Positions 7,966 to 16,877 are shown, numbered from the stretch's first letter. The stretch: DNA of 41,451 bases from Acidobacteriaceae bacterium (GCA_003168355.1 PMSQ01000123.1:1-41451); one strand, 5' to 3'. Made by a program: numbers and translations. The notes: generated by a model not told the origin, from the letters alone.

Positions 7966-10900
7966 TTAGTCCACCGTCCGGACATCGTCTGGCAGTGTGA
8001 GGACGAAGGTGCAGCGGCCCGTTGTTGTGGAGCAGGAGAGGATGCCGCGGCGGAGGATTTTTACGGGGGTGTCGTCGGGGAAGGTGACGCGGTATTCGGC
8101 GGTGCGGAGGGCTTCGGTGAAGACTTTGAGTTTTTCGTCGCCGCTGGCGAACTTTACGCCTTCGACGGTGGCGTCTGATGCTGCTCCATGACCCAAACCA
8201 GGATGATCCTGGCCGCGACTGAGAAGCACGAAGAAATCGGCGCTGCCGGTTTCTTTTGCGACTTTTCCCAGGTCGATGGTGCGCAACTGCTGCAGGTCTT
8301 CTTTGTACTTCGCGACTGTGGCGTCGGCCTTGGCGTTGCCGCCGGTCAGCGAGGCGAGGCGGCTGCGGGTTTCGGGGTCGGGACGCAGGGCGCTGAGGGA
8401 AAGGGCGTAGGTGCGAAGGGCGAGATTTTTATCGCCGCGCTTTTCGTAAATTTGTCCAAGATGGTCGCCGACCTCGCCGTGGTGGCCCAGTCCCCAGGCG
8501 GCGGCGACGTATTTTTCGGCTTTATCCAGATTGCCTTCGCTGAAATAGACCCAGCCCAGCGTGTCCCAGTAGGCGATGAGCGATGGGACCAGAGGCAACT
8601 CCTGCGGAGTGAGGCGGTCGAGCGAGACATTGCGCAACGCCGCAGTGGTGGCTGAGACGGCCGACTCGGCGTATTGCTGCGCGCGGTCGAGGTGAGACTT
8701 CTTCAGCGAAAGCTGGTAGGCGATGTTGTTCCAGACCAGCGGCGTGGCGGAGAGTTCGACCGCGTGGTCGAAAGTGGCGAGAGCTTTGTCGTCCTGGCCG
8801 AGGTTCAGGTAAGCATCGCCGAGACTGACCTGGAGTTCTGGATTGTCGGGCGTGAGAGATGCGGCTTTTTCCAGTTCGGGCGCGGCCAAGTCGTACTTGT
8901 GCCACTCGGAATACATTGCGCCCAGGCCGGCGTGAGCGAACTTGTCGAGGGGGTTGATCTCGATCTGTTTGTTGAAAGCCGTGACGGCATCGTCATAGTT
9001 GCGTTGCTGCCAGTAGGCGCGGCCGAGAGCGTTGTAGGCGTTCTCATCGTAGGGATTGATTTCGATCTGCTTTTTCAGCGCGGCAATGGCATCGTCGTTC
9101 TGGCGGATGTTCATGTAAGCGACGGCCAGAAAATACCAGGCATATTTGTTCTTGGGGTCGGCTTCGGTGCCGCGCTTGAGAAGTTCGATCGCCATGGGGA
9201 TATTGCCGCTGGCGATGGCGGCGCGGCCGCTCTCCACAAGGTCGTCGGCTTTCATATCGGCGGGCGGCGTGGGCGTACCTGCCACCGTATTCTCGACGGA
9301 AAGAAACTGACCCAGGTCAGAGCCGACGGCGCGGCGGAAGGCCTGATAGTCCTCGGCGCGCGGGACGGGAAGCTCGTCCTGACGGAGGGTGAGGGCGCGC
9401 GTGGCGGTGAAGGTTGTGCCTTCTAGCTTGTAGGTGGCCTGGTACTCGGCGTAGTCGCGCTTTACGGAAAAAGCGATCGGGGGGTGCGCGGTGTATTTGG
9501 CGGGGAGTTCGAGCTTGATCTTGTAGACGTACTCTGCTTTGGGACCGAGCTTCAGCGATTCGGTGTCGGCATCACTGTCATCGGCATTGCTGTCGCCGAT
9601 ATCCGGCAGGTTGAACTGGCAAAGCGGCAGCGTCAGGTCGGACTTCTTCCTGGACCAGTCCAGAAAGTTCGGGCGGGCGACGTCGTAGGACATGGTGAAG
9701 GGCTCGCGGGTTGCGGCGGGATCGCTGATCTTCAAATTCGTGACATCGCCACCCATTCCGGCGTTGACATTTTCCACCACGTGTTGCCACTGTGCTTCGG
9801 GAACGCGGCGGAAAATCGAACGCAGCAGGAGCTCTTCATCGCCGCGGAAGGTGTAGTGCACGTGGGCTTCGAGTTTCCCGATGTCGTTTACTTTGCCATC
9901 GATTTCGGAAATCTCGCTATCGGGCATGGGAGTGTCGGCGGGTGTTTGCTCCAGGTGCGGCGTGCCGCCGCCGGCGGGAATGACCAGAGCCAGCTTGTTG
10001 CGCAGAGTGTAGGCGAGCAGGCGGAAGGGAGCCACTTCGCTGGTGGTGTCCATCCAGACTTCTTCGTGGGTCACGGGCATGGGCAGCAACGTGATGACGT
10101 GGTCGAACTGCGAGGGCGAAGGCACATCGGGATCGAGCTTGCGGCTGGAGTTGATCAACACGGAAGACGCATGCAGGTCCTCGGCTTCGAGCAGAGAAGC
10201 CAGCAGAGTGTGCTTATCCTTGCAGTCGCCGTACTGGTTGTGGAGGACATCTCCTGCGGCGTGAGGCTGATAGCGGCCCAGGCCGAGCGACAGGCTGACG
10301 TAGCGGAAATTCTTGGCGACGTAGTCGTAGAGAGCCTGGACTTTATCTAACTGGGTGTCGAGACCTTTGGTAAGTTCCTGCGCTTTGGCGCGGACTTCCG
10401 GCGAGGGCGCACGACGGTCTTTTTCCAGGCTGGCATACCAGCGGCCGATCTGTTCCCAACTGACGAACGTGGTTAACTGAACGTCGGGGCGTTCCTCGTC
10501 GGGTCTCTTCTTCTTTTTCTTTTTGGCGGCGTCTTTATCTTTATTTTTATCTTTGTCTTTGTCCTTTGTATCGTCTTCGCGCTCGAGGTTAGAACTGGTC
10601 CAGTGGTAGATGCGGCGTCCGTTCTCTTCGGAGATTTTCGGATCCATGCCGGGCTTGCTCTTCAGCTTGAGCGGGCGGGCGGAGGGAACATCCACGTCGA
10701 GTTCTTCATCGAGCATGATGTTGTTCTTGTCGAAATCGTAGTCGGCCCAGAATTCTCCGGGGGCTAACGGGGTGTGAGTCACCGTGACCATGTCGTACTC
10801 GAGGGTTTCGCCGGGACGCAAGCCGGGCACGGTGATGTGCTTCTGGCGATAGTCGGTGTAGACGGGGGCTTGCTGTTCCATTGGCGCGCTCAGGTCCTGC

Positions 10901-11316
10901 ACGGCGTCGTCGCCGGCTTTTACTACGGTGCCATCAGCTTTGATTACGCGGACGTAGGCGATCTCCACGCGCTCGCTGGCGGAGTTGTAACCGATTTGAA
11001 GCTGGCCCCACTGCTGGACTCCGGCCTCGCTTTGCACCTTGATGCGGGCGACCGTTTCCTTGCGACCGGTGCCATCGTTTTCGAAGCGGTAACGGGAGCG
11101 GTACTGCTCGACGACGAAGGCCTCCTGGGAATAGTCGTGCTTGGGCTCTTCCGGTTTGGAGACGGCGCTGTCCGCGGGCTTTTCGGAGGCGGCTTTCGCT
11201 CCTTTCCTCACTTCCGCAGGAACGGCTGAACTGCTGGGAGTCTGACCCGATTGAGCCGAGGCAGTAAAAGGAATGGTTAATGCGCAAACGAGAAGCGGTA
11301 GATAAGGACGACGCAT
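7966..11316 (-). CDS. Secreted DUF3857 / transglutaminase-like / TPR protein
   Basis: The 1116-residue protein begins with a signal peptide (MRRPYLPLLV... to about residue 22). Residues about 60-230 match the DUF3857 domain that commonly precedes transglutaminase domains. A Lys/Asp tract (about 251-270) is a flexible linker. The transglutaminase-like core has a plausible triad: Cys365 (QYGDCKDKH), His406 (FDHV) and Asp423 (WMDTTS). The C-terminal third contains several tetratricopeptide repeats, for example AYNALGRAYWQQRNYDDAVTAF, and a terminal beta-rich segment ending LPDDVRTVD. Proteins of this build are frequent in Acidobacteriota; their substrate is unknown. I use the ATG at 11316 because it gives the signal peptide, though the frame is open 82 codons further upstream and no Shine-Dalgarno precedes 11316. 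Confidence 0.88.
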   Translation of the reverse strand: MRRPYLPLLVCALTIPFTASAQSGQTPSSSAVPAEVRKGAKAASEKPADSAVSKPEEPKHDYSQEAFVVEQYRSRYRFENDGTGRKETVARIKVQSEAGVQQWGQLQIGYNSASERVEIAYVRVIKADGTVVKAGDDAVQDLSAPMEQQAPVYTDYRQKHITVPGLRPGETLEYDMVTVTHTPLAPGEFWADYDFDKNNIMLDEELDVDVPSARPLKLKSKPGMDPKISEENGRRIYHWTSSNLEREDDTKDKDKDKNKDKDAAKKKKKKRPDEERPDVQLTTFVSWEQIGRWYASLEKDRRAPSPEVRAKAQELTKGLDTQLDKVQALYDYVAKNFRYVSLSLGLGRYQPHAAGDVLHNQYGDCKDKHTLLASLLEAEDLHASSVLINSSRKLDPDVPSPSQFDHVITLLPMPVTHEEVWMDTTSEVAPFRLLAYTLRNKLALVIPAGGGTPHLEQTPADTPMPDSEISEIDGKVNDIGKLEAHVHYTFRGDEELLLRSIFRRVPEAQWQHVVENVNAGMGGDVTNLKISDPAATREPFTMSYDVARPNFLDWSRKKSDLTLPLCQFNLPDIGDSNADDSDADTESLKLGPKAEYVYKIKLELPAKYTAHPPIAFSVKRDYAEYQATYKLEGTTFTATRALTLRQDELPVPRAEDYQAFRRAVGSDLGQFLSVENTVAGTPTPPADMKADDLVESGRAAIASGNIPMAIELLKRGTEADPKNKYAWYFLAVAYMNIRQNDDAIAALKKQIEINPYDENAYNALGRAYWQQRNYDDAVTAFNKQIEINPLDKFAHAGLGAMYSEWHKYDLAAPELEKAASLTPDNPELQVSLGDAYLNLGQDDKALATFDHAVELSATPLVWNNIAYQLSLKKSHLDRAQQYAESAVSATTAALRNVSLDRLTPQELPLVPSLIAYWDTLGWVYFSEGNLDKAEKYVAAAWGLGHHGEVGDHLGQIYEKRGDKNLALRTYALSLSALRPDPETRSRLASLTGGNAKADATVAKYKEDLQQLRTIDLGKVAKETGSADFFVLLSRGQDHPGLGHGAASDATVEGVKFASGDEKLKVFTEALRTAEYRVTFPDDTPVKILRRGILSCSTTTGRCTFVLTLPDDVRTVD

Positions 11317-11603
11317 AAGGTTAATAGTAAGGCCTGGGGCGTTTGTATCCCAAGAAGGAAGCGTGGGCAAGGGCACTGGCGAATGCTCGGGGCGCCTGGG
11401 CCGCAATTCTGGATCTTCATGCGCATCGATCTGCACATCGTGGATCTGCATGTCCTGCCGGCGGTGGGAGTCACATTTCCCTGTTCCGCGGTCGCAAAAC
11501 CGTAGTAAAATACCGCCCGAGATAGTCTTGCCCGGCCGCGACGCTGGGCAGGCGTGACGCATAATGTACTTGCGCCACGATCTTTCCGTTCGGAGGTTTT
11601 TGC

Positions 11604-11780
11604 ATGGAAGATCGGGCCCCTGTTGTCTCTTCTTCAGGTTCTCAGCAGTCCTACCCCCAGCAAGCGGCCACCAAGCATTGTGAAGGCCGCGGCGCCTGGG
11701 TTCTCACCGCCTACGGAATCTCTGGGCTGGCTCTTTTCGGCCTTTTGGCTTATTTCTTTTCGGACTTCATCGCTCACTAG
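11604..11780 (+). CDS. Small single-pass membrane protein
   Basis: A 58-codon gene with a clear ribosome site (CGGAGG eight bases before the ATG). The N-terminal half is polar (Ser/Gln-rich, one Cys in KHCEG) and the C-terminal half is one hydrophobic helix (about AWVLTAYGISGLALFGLLAY) ending near the terminus, predicting an N-in or N-out anchor with almost no tail. No family is recognised. A similar build, polar start then one C-terminal helix, is seen in the gene at 33858. It stands alone between the DUF3857 gene (divergent) and a VOC gene. Confidence 0.6.
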   Translation: MEDRAPVVSSSGSQQSYPQQAATKHCEGRGAWVLTAYGISGLALFGLLAYFFSDFIAH

Positions 11781-11877
11781 GAATTGCCGGCAGTGACGAG
11801 CGGACGTGCGCGTCCGCGGAACTATCTGGCGGTGTATTTAGCTGGAAGGTTGGTCTGTTTCGAACCCGGAGTACACC

Positions 11878-12231
11878 TTGATCAACGGCGCGCATATTGT
11901 TATCTACACGAAAGACGCGGAGGCGGATCGCGCCTTCTTTCGCGATGTGCTTAAGTTTCCCTCCGTTGATGGCGGCCACGGCTGGTTGATTTTCGCCATG
12001 CCGCCCCTTGAAGTTGCGTTCCACGATTCTGCGAGCAACGACAAGCACGAACTCTACTTTATGTGCGATGACATCGCGACGACTCTGCAAGAGCTACGAT
12101 CGAAAAAGGTGAAGGTCTCGGAGGTGAACGACCAGCGTTGGGGAAAGGTTGCCACCTTCACGCTTCCCGGCGGCGGCAAAATAGGCGTTTACGAGCCGAA
12201 GCATCCGAGTCCATTGAAGCTCAAGCGCTAG
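11878..12231 (+). CDS. VOC (glyoxalase/bleomycin-resistance fold) family protein
   Basis: A 117-residue protein with the beta-alpha-beta-beta-beta repeat style of the vicinal oxygen chelate superfamily: INGAHIVIYTKDAEADRAFFRDVLKF at the start, EVAFHDSASNDKHELYFMCDD in the middle and KVATFTLPGGGKIGVYEP at the end. Members are metal-dependent lyases, dioxygenases or antibiotic-binding proteins; nothing here fixes the substrate. The start is a TTG with GGAG six bases upstream; a stop at 11839-11841 excludes a longer product. It precedes purM in the same direction, but a 260-base gap with a promoter separates them. Confidence 0.78.
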   Translation: MINGAHIVIYTKDAEADRAFFRDVLKFPSVDGGHGWLIFAMPPLEVAFHDSASNDKHELYFMCDDIATTLQELRSKKVKVSEVNDQRWGKVATFTLPGGGKIGVYEPKHPSPLKLKR

Positions 12232-12388
12232 GGCCAACGTGAGCCGCGCGAGCTGCTGGCAGAACGGAATCGCTGTTCGTACGCGGAAATCCCACCAATC
12301 GAGTGACGCTGGTGAGATCGTGACTTGAGGTTGGAGTTTCCGGCTTCCGGAACCTGCGATTGCCTCGCCCGGCGTGCCCCTTTGAACG

Positions 12389-12397
12389 TGCTACAAT
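12389..12397 (+). promoter_or_regulatory. Extended -10 promoter before purM
   Basis: TGCTACAAT (TG-N-TACAAT) about 95 bases upstream of the purM GTG start; no -35 match at the proper distance, as expected for an extended -10 promoter. The rest of 12232-12491 holds no gene. Confidence 0.4.
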
Positions 12398-12491
12398 GAG
12401 CGGCCTTAGAGGTTGCTGCTGCTGCGCGCCAGGAAGCCGGCATTTCCCCACAACTGTAAGGAACTTGAGAAAGAGATAGCGTAATAAATCC

Positions 12492-13547
12492 GTGGCCAAG
12501 AACCCCACGTCCGCTGCCCCGCCTGTCACCTACGCCGATGCCGGTGTGGACATCGACCGTGCCAACCGCACCAAGCAGCGCATCAAGTATCTGGCGCACA
12601 AGACCTTTACCCGCGGCGTGCTCGGCGAAGTTGGCGGGTTTGGCGGCCTCTTCGCGGTGGACAAGACGAAGTACCTTGACCCGGTGTTGGTCTCGAGCGT
12701 TGACGGGGTGGGAACGAAGCTCAAGATTGCCTTTGAAATGGGGCTGCACTCGACGATCGGCGCTGACCTGGTGAACCATTGCGTCAACGACATTGCCGTG
12801 CAGGGCGCCGCGCCGCTGTTTTTCATGGATTATCTGGCGACGGGAAAGCTGGAGCCCACGATTGCCGAAAAAGTGGTGGAAGGCATTGCCGATGCCTGCA
12901 AGCACAACGGCTGCGCTCTGATTGGCGGGGAAACGGCGGAGATGCCTGGCTTCTATCCCGATGGCGAGTACGATCTGGCGGGATTTATCGTGGGCGTGGT
13001 GGAGCGCGACCGCATCATCACCGGCAAGGATGTGCAGATCGGCGATGTAGTTCTGGGCATGCCCTCGAACGGGCTGCACACCAACGGATATTCGCTGGCC
13101 CGCAAACTGCTCTTCGAAGTTGCGCACTACTCGCCCGAAGATTACGTCAACGAGATCAAGAACAAAGTCGGCAACGAGTTAATGCGAACGCACAAGAGCT
13201 ACTGGCCGGCGCTGAAAAAGCTCCTCGACGCGCAATGCGTTTCGGCACTGGCGCATATTACCGGAGGAGGCATCACCGAGAATCTTCCGCGCGTGCTGCC
13301 GCGGGGAACGGCAGCCGTGATTGAGCTTGGATCCTGGCCGGTGCTGCCCCTGTTCGAGCACCTGCGGCAACTGGGCAGCGTCCCACAAGACGAAATGCTG
13401 CGCACCTTCAACATGGGCCTGGGCATGCTGCTGGTCGTTCCCCTGGCAAAATTCAAGAAGGCTCAGACCGTGCTCGAACGCGTGGGAGAGAAGGCGTATA
13501 CCGTTGGGCGCATCGTCAAGGGGGAGCGCAAGGTAATCTACAGCTGA
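12492..13547 (+). CDS. purM: Phosphoribosylformylglycinamidine cyclo-ligase (AIR synthetase)
   Basis: PurM closes the imidazole ring of aminoimidazole ribonucleotide in de novo purine synthesis, using ATP in the cytoplasm. The 351-residue product has the family hallmarks: TYADAGVDIDRANR near the start, the glycine-rich SSVDGVGTKLKIA, the NHCVNDIAVQGAAPLFFMDY signature, and ALIGGETAEMPGFY. A GTG start at 12492 is used; upstream pairing to the ribosome is weak. Length is close to that of other PurM proteins. purN lies downstream in the same direction, 344 bases away, the usual pair, but here split by an inverted-repeat-bounded insert. Confidence 0.96.
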   Translation: MAKNPTSAAPPVTYADAGVDIDRANRTKQRIKYLAHKTFTRGVLGEVGGFGGLFAVDKTKYLDPVLVSSVDGVGTKLKIAFEMGLHSTIGADLVNHCVNDIAVQGAAPLFFMDYLATGKLEPTIAEKVVEGIADACKHNGCALIGGETAEMPGFYPDGEYDLAGFIVGVVERDRIITGKDVQIGDVVLGMPSNGLHTNGYSLARKLLFEVAHYSPEDYVNEIKNKVGNELMRTHKSYWPALKKLLDAQCVSALAHITGGGITENLPRVLPRGTAAVIELGSWPVLPLFEHLRQLGSVPQDEMLRTFNMGLGMLLVVPLAKFKKAQTVLERVGEKAYTVGRIVKGERKVIYS

Positions 13548-13562
13548 AAGGCAAGGCGATTT

Positions 13563-13587
13563 ACCACGGAGAAACAGAGTACAGAGG
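13563..13587. repeat. CACAGAG-type dispersed repeat
   Basis: ACCACGGAGAAACAGAG-like sequence directly after purM; resembles 4398-4427. Confidence 0.4.
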
Positions 13588-13841
13588 AAATTTGGTAGTG
13601 GGCTACTTTCCGAGGATTTAGTGGCCCTCTGGGAAGCCTACGAGCAGCGGACGGAAAGAGCGGCGTAAATAGCTATGCCAAAAGGGTGGCGTTTGTGGTT
13701 GCTCATTGCTCTATGGGTATTCTTTCCGATTCTGTTTCATCCGTGGTGGCTGCTACTTATCTCCGTTGCGGCATATTCTTTATTGGTATGGCTACTGCTT
13801 CCGCCGAAGGAAAATTCAAGGTAGCCCACTACCGGAAATTT
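13588..13841. mobile_element. Inverted-repeat-bounded insert between purM and purN (MITE-like)
   Basis: The ends are near-perfect inverted repeats: 13588-13606 (contains GGTAGTGGGCTAC) and 13821-13841 (contains GTAGCCCACTACC). Extending outward, AAATTT also pairs after a 2-base interruption, giving about 19 paired bases. The 254-base unit contains one small membrane-protein ORF. No clear target-site duplication is visible. It separates two genes that are usually adjacent. Confidence 0.55.
13675..13824 (+). CDS. Possible small two-helix membrane protein
   Basis: A 49-codon frame (begins MPKGWRLWLLIALWVFF, ends LLPPKENSR) rich in Trp, Leu and Phe, predicting two short hydrophobic helices separated by HPWW. 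It lies wholly inside the inverted-repeat insert and its stop codon is within the right repeat. No Shine-Dalgarno is obvious. Amino-acid composition is strikingly membrane-like, which argues for a real product, but there is no recognised family. Confidence 0.45.
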   Translation: MPKGWRLWLLIALWVFFPILFHPWWLLLISVAAYSLLVWLLLPPKENSR

Positions 13842-13891
13842 TAAGAATTTTCGCCGTGCCTCCCTGGTGAATTATCTTGTCTAAGACTCCC

Positions 13892-14506
13892 ATGAAATCC
13901 CTCGGCATTCTCCTTTCTGGACGCGGTTCGAATTTTGTTGCTATTGCAGACAGCGTTGATGCAGGGCGCATCGCGGACGTTCGCATTGCCGTCGTCATCT
14001 CCAACCAGGCCGATGCACCAGGAATCGACACGGCAAGACAGCGCGGCTTGAATGCGAGCGTCATTCCATCGAAAGGCAAGCTGCGAGAGGAACATGATCG
14101 CGAAATTGTCGCCGCGCTAAAGCAGCACAACGTTGATTTGGTTTGCCTGACGGGATACATGCGGTTGCTCTCGCCCTGGTTCGTGCAGCAGTTCCCGCAT
14201 CGGATTCTCAACATCCATCCCTCGCTGCTGCCCGCGTTCCCCGGACTGGAAGCGCAGGAGCAGGCTTTCGCTTATGGGGTGAGGGTTTCCGGGTGCACCG
14301 TGCATTTCGTGGATGAAGAACTCGATCACGGGGCAATCATTGTGCAGAAGACGGTGCCTGTGCTCGACGGCGACAATGAGCACTCGCTGGCTGTTCGCAT
14401 TCTGGAGCAGGAGCACATCGCCTACACGGAGGCCATCAACATTGTGTTGAGCGGGAATTTCGAGATCCTGGGCCGGAGATTGATCAGAAAAAACTCACGT
14501 CTCTGA
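13892..14506 (+). CDS. purN: Phosphoribosylglycinamide formyltransferase
   Basis: PurN transfers a formyl group from 10-formyltetrahydrofolate to glycinamide ribonucleotide in purine synthesis. The protein starts with the phosphate-binding GILLSGRGSNF, and carries the catalytic block RILNIHPSLLPAFPG (Asn and His) and the metal/acid motif DEELDHGAII containing the essential Asp. Length (204 residues from the ATG at 13892) fits the family. An alternative TTG start at 13877 adds five residues; neither has a strong ribosome site. Together with purM it forms a purine pair interrupted by the 254-base insert. Confidence 0.95.
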   Translation: MKSLGILLSGRGSNFVAIADSVDAGRIADVRIAVVISNQADAPGIDTARQRGLNASVIPSKGKLREEHDREIVAALKQHNVDLVCLTGYMRLLSPWFVQQFPHRILNIHPSLLPAFPGLEAQEQAFAYGVRVSGCTVHFVDEELDHGAIIVQKTVPVLDGDNEHSLAVRILEQEHIAYTEAINIVLSGNFEILGRRLIRKNSRL

Positions 14507-14552
14507 CTTTTTCGCCCGGCTCTTGGCTGCTGACGCCTCGCTGCGCTCGGCG

Positions 14553-14579
14553 GGACAGCCGAGGCGGCTGTCCCCACAT
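14553..14579 (+). repeat. REP-like element copy B
   Basis: Palindrome with arms GGACAGCCG/CGGCTGTCC and a 3-base AGG loop (14553-14573), then CCACAT. The preceding hairpin is degenerate here. It lies between convergent purN and the GNAT gene, so it may also terminate transcription. Confidence 0.8.
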
Positions 14580-14604
14580 AAACCCCTTTCCCACATAAAT
14601 TCCT

Positions 14605-15186
14605 TTAAGGCCGCATGGTCAATTTCTTTGCCATTCTAACGATCGGCAGCACCTCTCCGTTGCCGAGCGGGGCTTCCAAGTTTTCTAGCGCCGCATACCC
14701 CTTTGCTTTGTAAAAAACTACGCCGCTCAAAGTTGCGCCCATTTCGAGGCGCGTGAAGCCGGTTTCCCTGGCGGCGTTTTCGCAGGCTTCGAGGATCAAG
14801 CTGCCGATACCGCGGCGCGCCCAGTTGGGATGGACGAAGAAGGCGCGAATCTTCGCCGCATCGCGTGCGGGGTCAAGCAACGAGTCTTCGCGTGCGGTGT
14901 ATTGGTCGCCGCCGTACAGAGTCTTGCGCTTGCTCCATCCGCCGCAGGCAACGATCTCGGGTGTGTCCTGCGATTGCCGGTTCTGCAATTCAATATCCGC
15001 CACCAAGTATGTTCCATCGGCGATGAGCTGGCTATCCACGCCATAGACAGACTTCAGCGCGCCCTCAATCTGGGCGGGCGAATAGTCTTCGGCCTGCAGA
15101 CCACGTACTGAGGCCTCAATCACTTCGCGCAAGCGCGGAACATCTGCCGCGGCCGCCTTTCGGATGTGAATCTTCGTTTCTTTCAC
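14605..15186 (-). CDS. GNAT-family N-acetyltransferase
   Basis: The 193-residue product begins IHIRKAAAADVPRLREVI, the usual GNAT beta1-alpha1, and has the acetyl-CoA pyrophosphate-binding motif in FVHPNWARRGIGSLILEACE (R/Q-x-x-G-x-G/A form, RRGIG). A C-terminal GVVFYKAKGY segment matches the end of the fold. The start is a GTG at 15186. GNAT enzymes acetylate amines on small molecules, peptides or proteins; no substrate can be assigned. It is convergent with purN across REP copy B, and divergent from tyrS across a heptad array. Confidence 0.85.
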   Translation of the reverse strand: MKETKIHIRKAAAADVPRLREVIEASVRGLQAEDYSPAQIEGALKSVYGVDSQLIADGTYLVADIELQNRQSQDTPEIVACGGWSKRKTLYGGDQYTAREDSLLDPARDAAKIRAFFVHPNWARRGIGSLILEACENAARETGFTRLEMGATLSGVVFYKAKGYAALENLEAPLGNGEVLPIVRMAKKLTMRP

Positions 15187-15222
15187 AGTTTCTTTGAAGC
15201 GCTTGGTTTAGTCCCAGCACCG

Positions 15223-15264
15223 ATTCTAACTTCTCCATTCTGACTTCTGCCTCCCGCATTCCTT
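15223..15264. repeat. Heptad (7-bp period) array, six units
   Basis: Six contiguous degenerate heptamers of the form [AC]TTCTNN, for example CTTCTCC, ATTCTGA and CTTCTGC, between divergent GNAT and tyrS genes. The last unit abuts the tyrS -10 box. Units recur in the arrays at 22501-22593 and 35018-35106. Confidence 0.7.
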
Positions 15265-15269
15265 ATAAT
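15264..15269 (+). promoter_or_regulatory. Possible -10 box of tyrS
   Basis: Perfect TATAAT directly after the heptad array. It overlaps the upstream ATG at 15268, so if it is the promoter the true tyrS start must be 15280 and the mRNA would be nearly leaderless. Confidence 0.35.
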
Positions 15270-15279
15270 GGCTTTTCCC

Positions 15280-16548
15280 ATGTCAACCTTCGCACCTGTC
15301 GAGGAGCAGCTCACGTATCTCAAGAAAGGGTCCGCGGAGATCATTCGCGAGGCCGACTTGCGGGCCAAGCTGGAGAAGTCGCGCGCTACGGGCAAGCCAC
15401 TGCGGGTGAAGCTCGGCATGGACCCGACTGCTCCCGACTTGCATTTGGGGCACACCGTGGTTCTGCGCAAGCTCAAGCACTTTCAGGATCTCGGCCACAC
15501 CGCGATCTTTCTGATTGGCGACTTCACGGGAATGATCGGCGACCCGACGGGGCGCTCGGCCACGCGTCCACCGCTCACGCGCGAGCAAATTGAGGCGAAC
15601 GCGGAGACGTATAAGGCACAGGTGTTCAAGATTCTCGACCCACAGAAGACTGTAGTCGACTTTAACCGGCGCTGGATGGGACCGTTCACCTCCGATGATT
15701 TCGTCCGGCTGACGGCGAAGTATACCGTCTCGCAACTATTGGAGCGGGAGGACTTTCACAAACGATTCCAGGACGAGAAACCCATTTCTGTGCATGAGTT
15801 GCTTTATCCGCTGGTGCAGGGATACGACTCGGTGGCGCTCGAAGCCGATGTGGAGCTCGGCGGCACTGATCAGAAATTTAATTTGCTGGTGGGGCGGGAA
15901 CTGCAGCGCGCTTATGGACAGGAATCGCAGGTGGTGCTGACTACGCCGATTCTCGAAGGTCTTGACGGTGTGCAGAAGATGTCGAAATCGCTGGGGAATG
16001 CAATTGGGATTCACGAAGCGCCACTCGAGATGTACGGCAAGGTGATGAGCATCTCGGACGAGATGATGTGGAGATATTACGAGTTGCTGACGGATGTGCA
16101 GGTCGCAGAGATCGAGAAGATGAGGCGCGAGGTGCATCCGATGCAGGCGAAGAAGGAGTTGGCGCGAAGGATTGTGGGGGATTTTCATTCGGCGGAGGCG
16201 GGGGCAAAGGCGGATGAGGATTGGGGGAAGCAGTTTCAGAGGGGCGAAGTGCCAGAACAATTGGAGCTTGTGGAGATTCGTCTGGCAGATGTGGTTCTCG
16301 ACGGAAGAGGAAGTAGCGCGCTCACGGGTTCGTTTCCGGTCCGCATCGACAAGCTCATCCGCCAAGCCGGTCTGGCGACTTCCAACACGGAGGCTGCCGG
16401 AAAGATAAAGGGGGGGGGCGTCAGCATAGCGGGTGTAAAGATGGTCGCACAGGAAGTGCTTGTGAATATGCCACTCGGCCAGGATGTCGTGCTGGGTGTT
16501 GGCCGTAAGATGAAGAGAGTCAGAGTAATGCCCGATGCTGGGACATAG
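15280..16548 (+). CDS. tyrS: Tyrosyl-tRNA synthetase
   Basis: TyrS charges tRNA-Tyr with tyrosine. The class I signatures are present as HLGH (in DLHLGHTVV) and an exact KMSKS (in [11 protein letters not shown]). The tyrosine-binding region includes [14 protein letters not shown] and the C-terminal S4-like RNA-binding domain is seen in the last 70 residues ([27 protein letters not shown]). The variant with HLGH and about 420 residues resembles the TyrZ-type branch. I prefer ATG 15280 over the in-frame ATG at 15268 because the latter overlaps a TATAAT box. It is followed directly by the REP/RAYT island. Confidence 0.94.
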   Translation: MSTFAPVEEQLTYLKKGSAEIIREADLRAKLEKSRATGKPLRVKLGMDPTAPDLHLGHTVVLRKLKHFQDLGHTAIFLIGDFTGMIGDPTGRSATRPPLTREQIEANAETYKAQVFKILDPQKTVVDFNRRWMGPFTSDDFVRLTAKYTVSQLLEREDFHKRFQDEKPISVHELLYPLVQGYDSVALEADVELGGTDQKFNLLVGRELQRAYGQESQVVLTTPILEGLDGVQKMSKSLGNAIGIHEAPLEMYGKVMSISDEMMWRYYELLTDVQVAEIEKMRREVHPMQAKKELARRIVGDFHSAEAGAKADEDWGKQFQRGEVPEQLELVEIRLADVVLDGRGSSALTGSFPVRIDKLIRQAGLATSNTEAAGKIKGGGVSIAGVKMVAQEVLVNMPLGQDVVLGVGRKMKRVRVMPDAGT

Positions 16549-16557
16549 GCAATGGCC

Positions 16558-16603
16558 ATGTGGGGACAGCCGCCCTCGGCTGTCCGGGCGAGTGAAACTC
16601 GCC
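16558..16603 (-). repeat. REP-like element copy C, inverted
   Basis: On the minus strand: hairpin GGCGAG-TTTCA-CTCGCC (16587-16603), palindrome with GGACAGCCG arms (16564-16585), tail CCACAT (16558-16563). It lies ten bases after the tyrS stop and points towards it, opposite to copies D and E. Confidence 0.85.
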
Positions 16604-16702
16604 AAGGTTTCCTCGCCATCACTCCCACTCTGAAACTCCGGATACAAATTTATCCGGTTCAACGACCCATTCCTCCCGTGGTTCCAACTAGACTTCCACA
16701 GA

Positions 16703-16747
16703 GCGGAGCTTTGCTCCGCAGACAGCCGAGGGCGGCTGTCTCCACAT
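16703..16747 (+). repeat. REP-like element copy D
   Basis: Hairpin GCGGAGC-TTT-GCTCCGC, palindrome 16720-16741 in which the outermost pair is A-T instead of G-C (pairing kept), then CCACAT. Confidence 0.85.
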
Positions 16748-16877
16748 AGAACCTATGCCACAGGTTTTTGTCGCTCGCCAAGGGTCCTCGCCATCACTCC
16801 CAAACTGAAACTCCGGGTACAATTTATCCGGTCAACAACCCATTCCTCCCCACAATTCCTACTAGACTTCAAGCAAA

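Noticed and set aside
7431..8000. Several 60-190-codon frames across the repeat-rich gap
   Set aside because: They consist of translated palindromes and Pro/Arg-rich sequence without a ribosome site or domain.
12327..12354. Possible heptad array upstream of purM (TTCCGGC then TTCCGGA)
   Set aside because: Only two units match the 7-bp register, which is too few to separate from chance.
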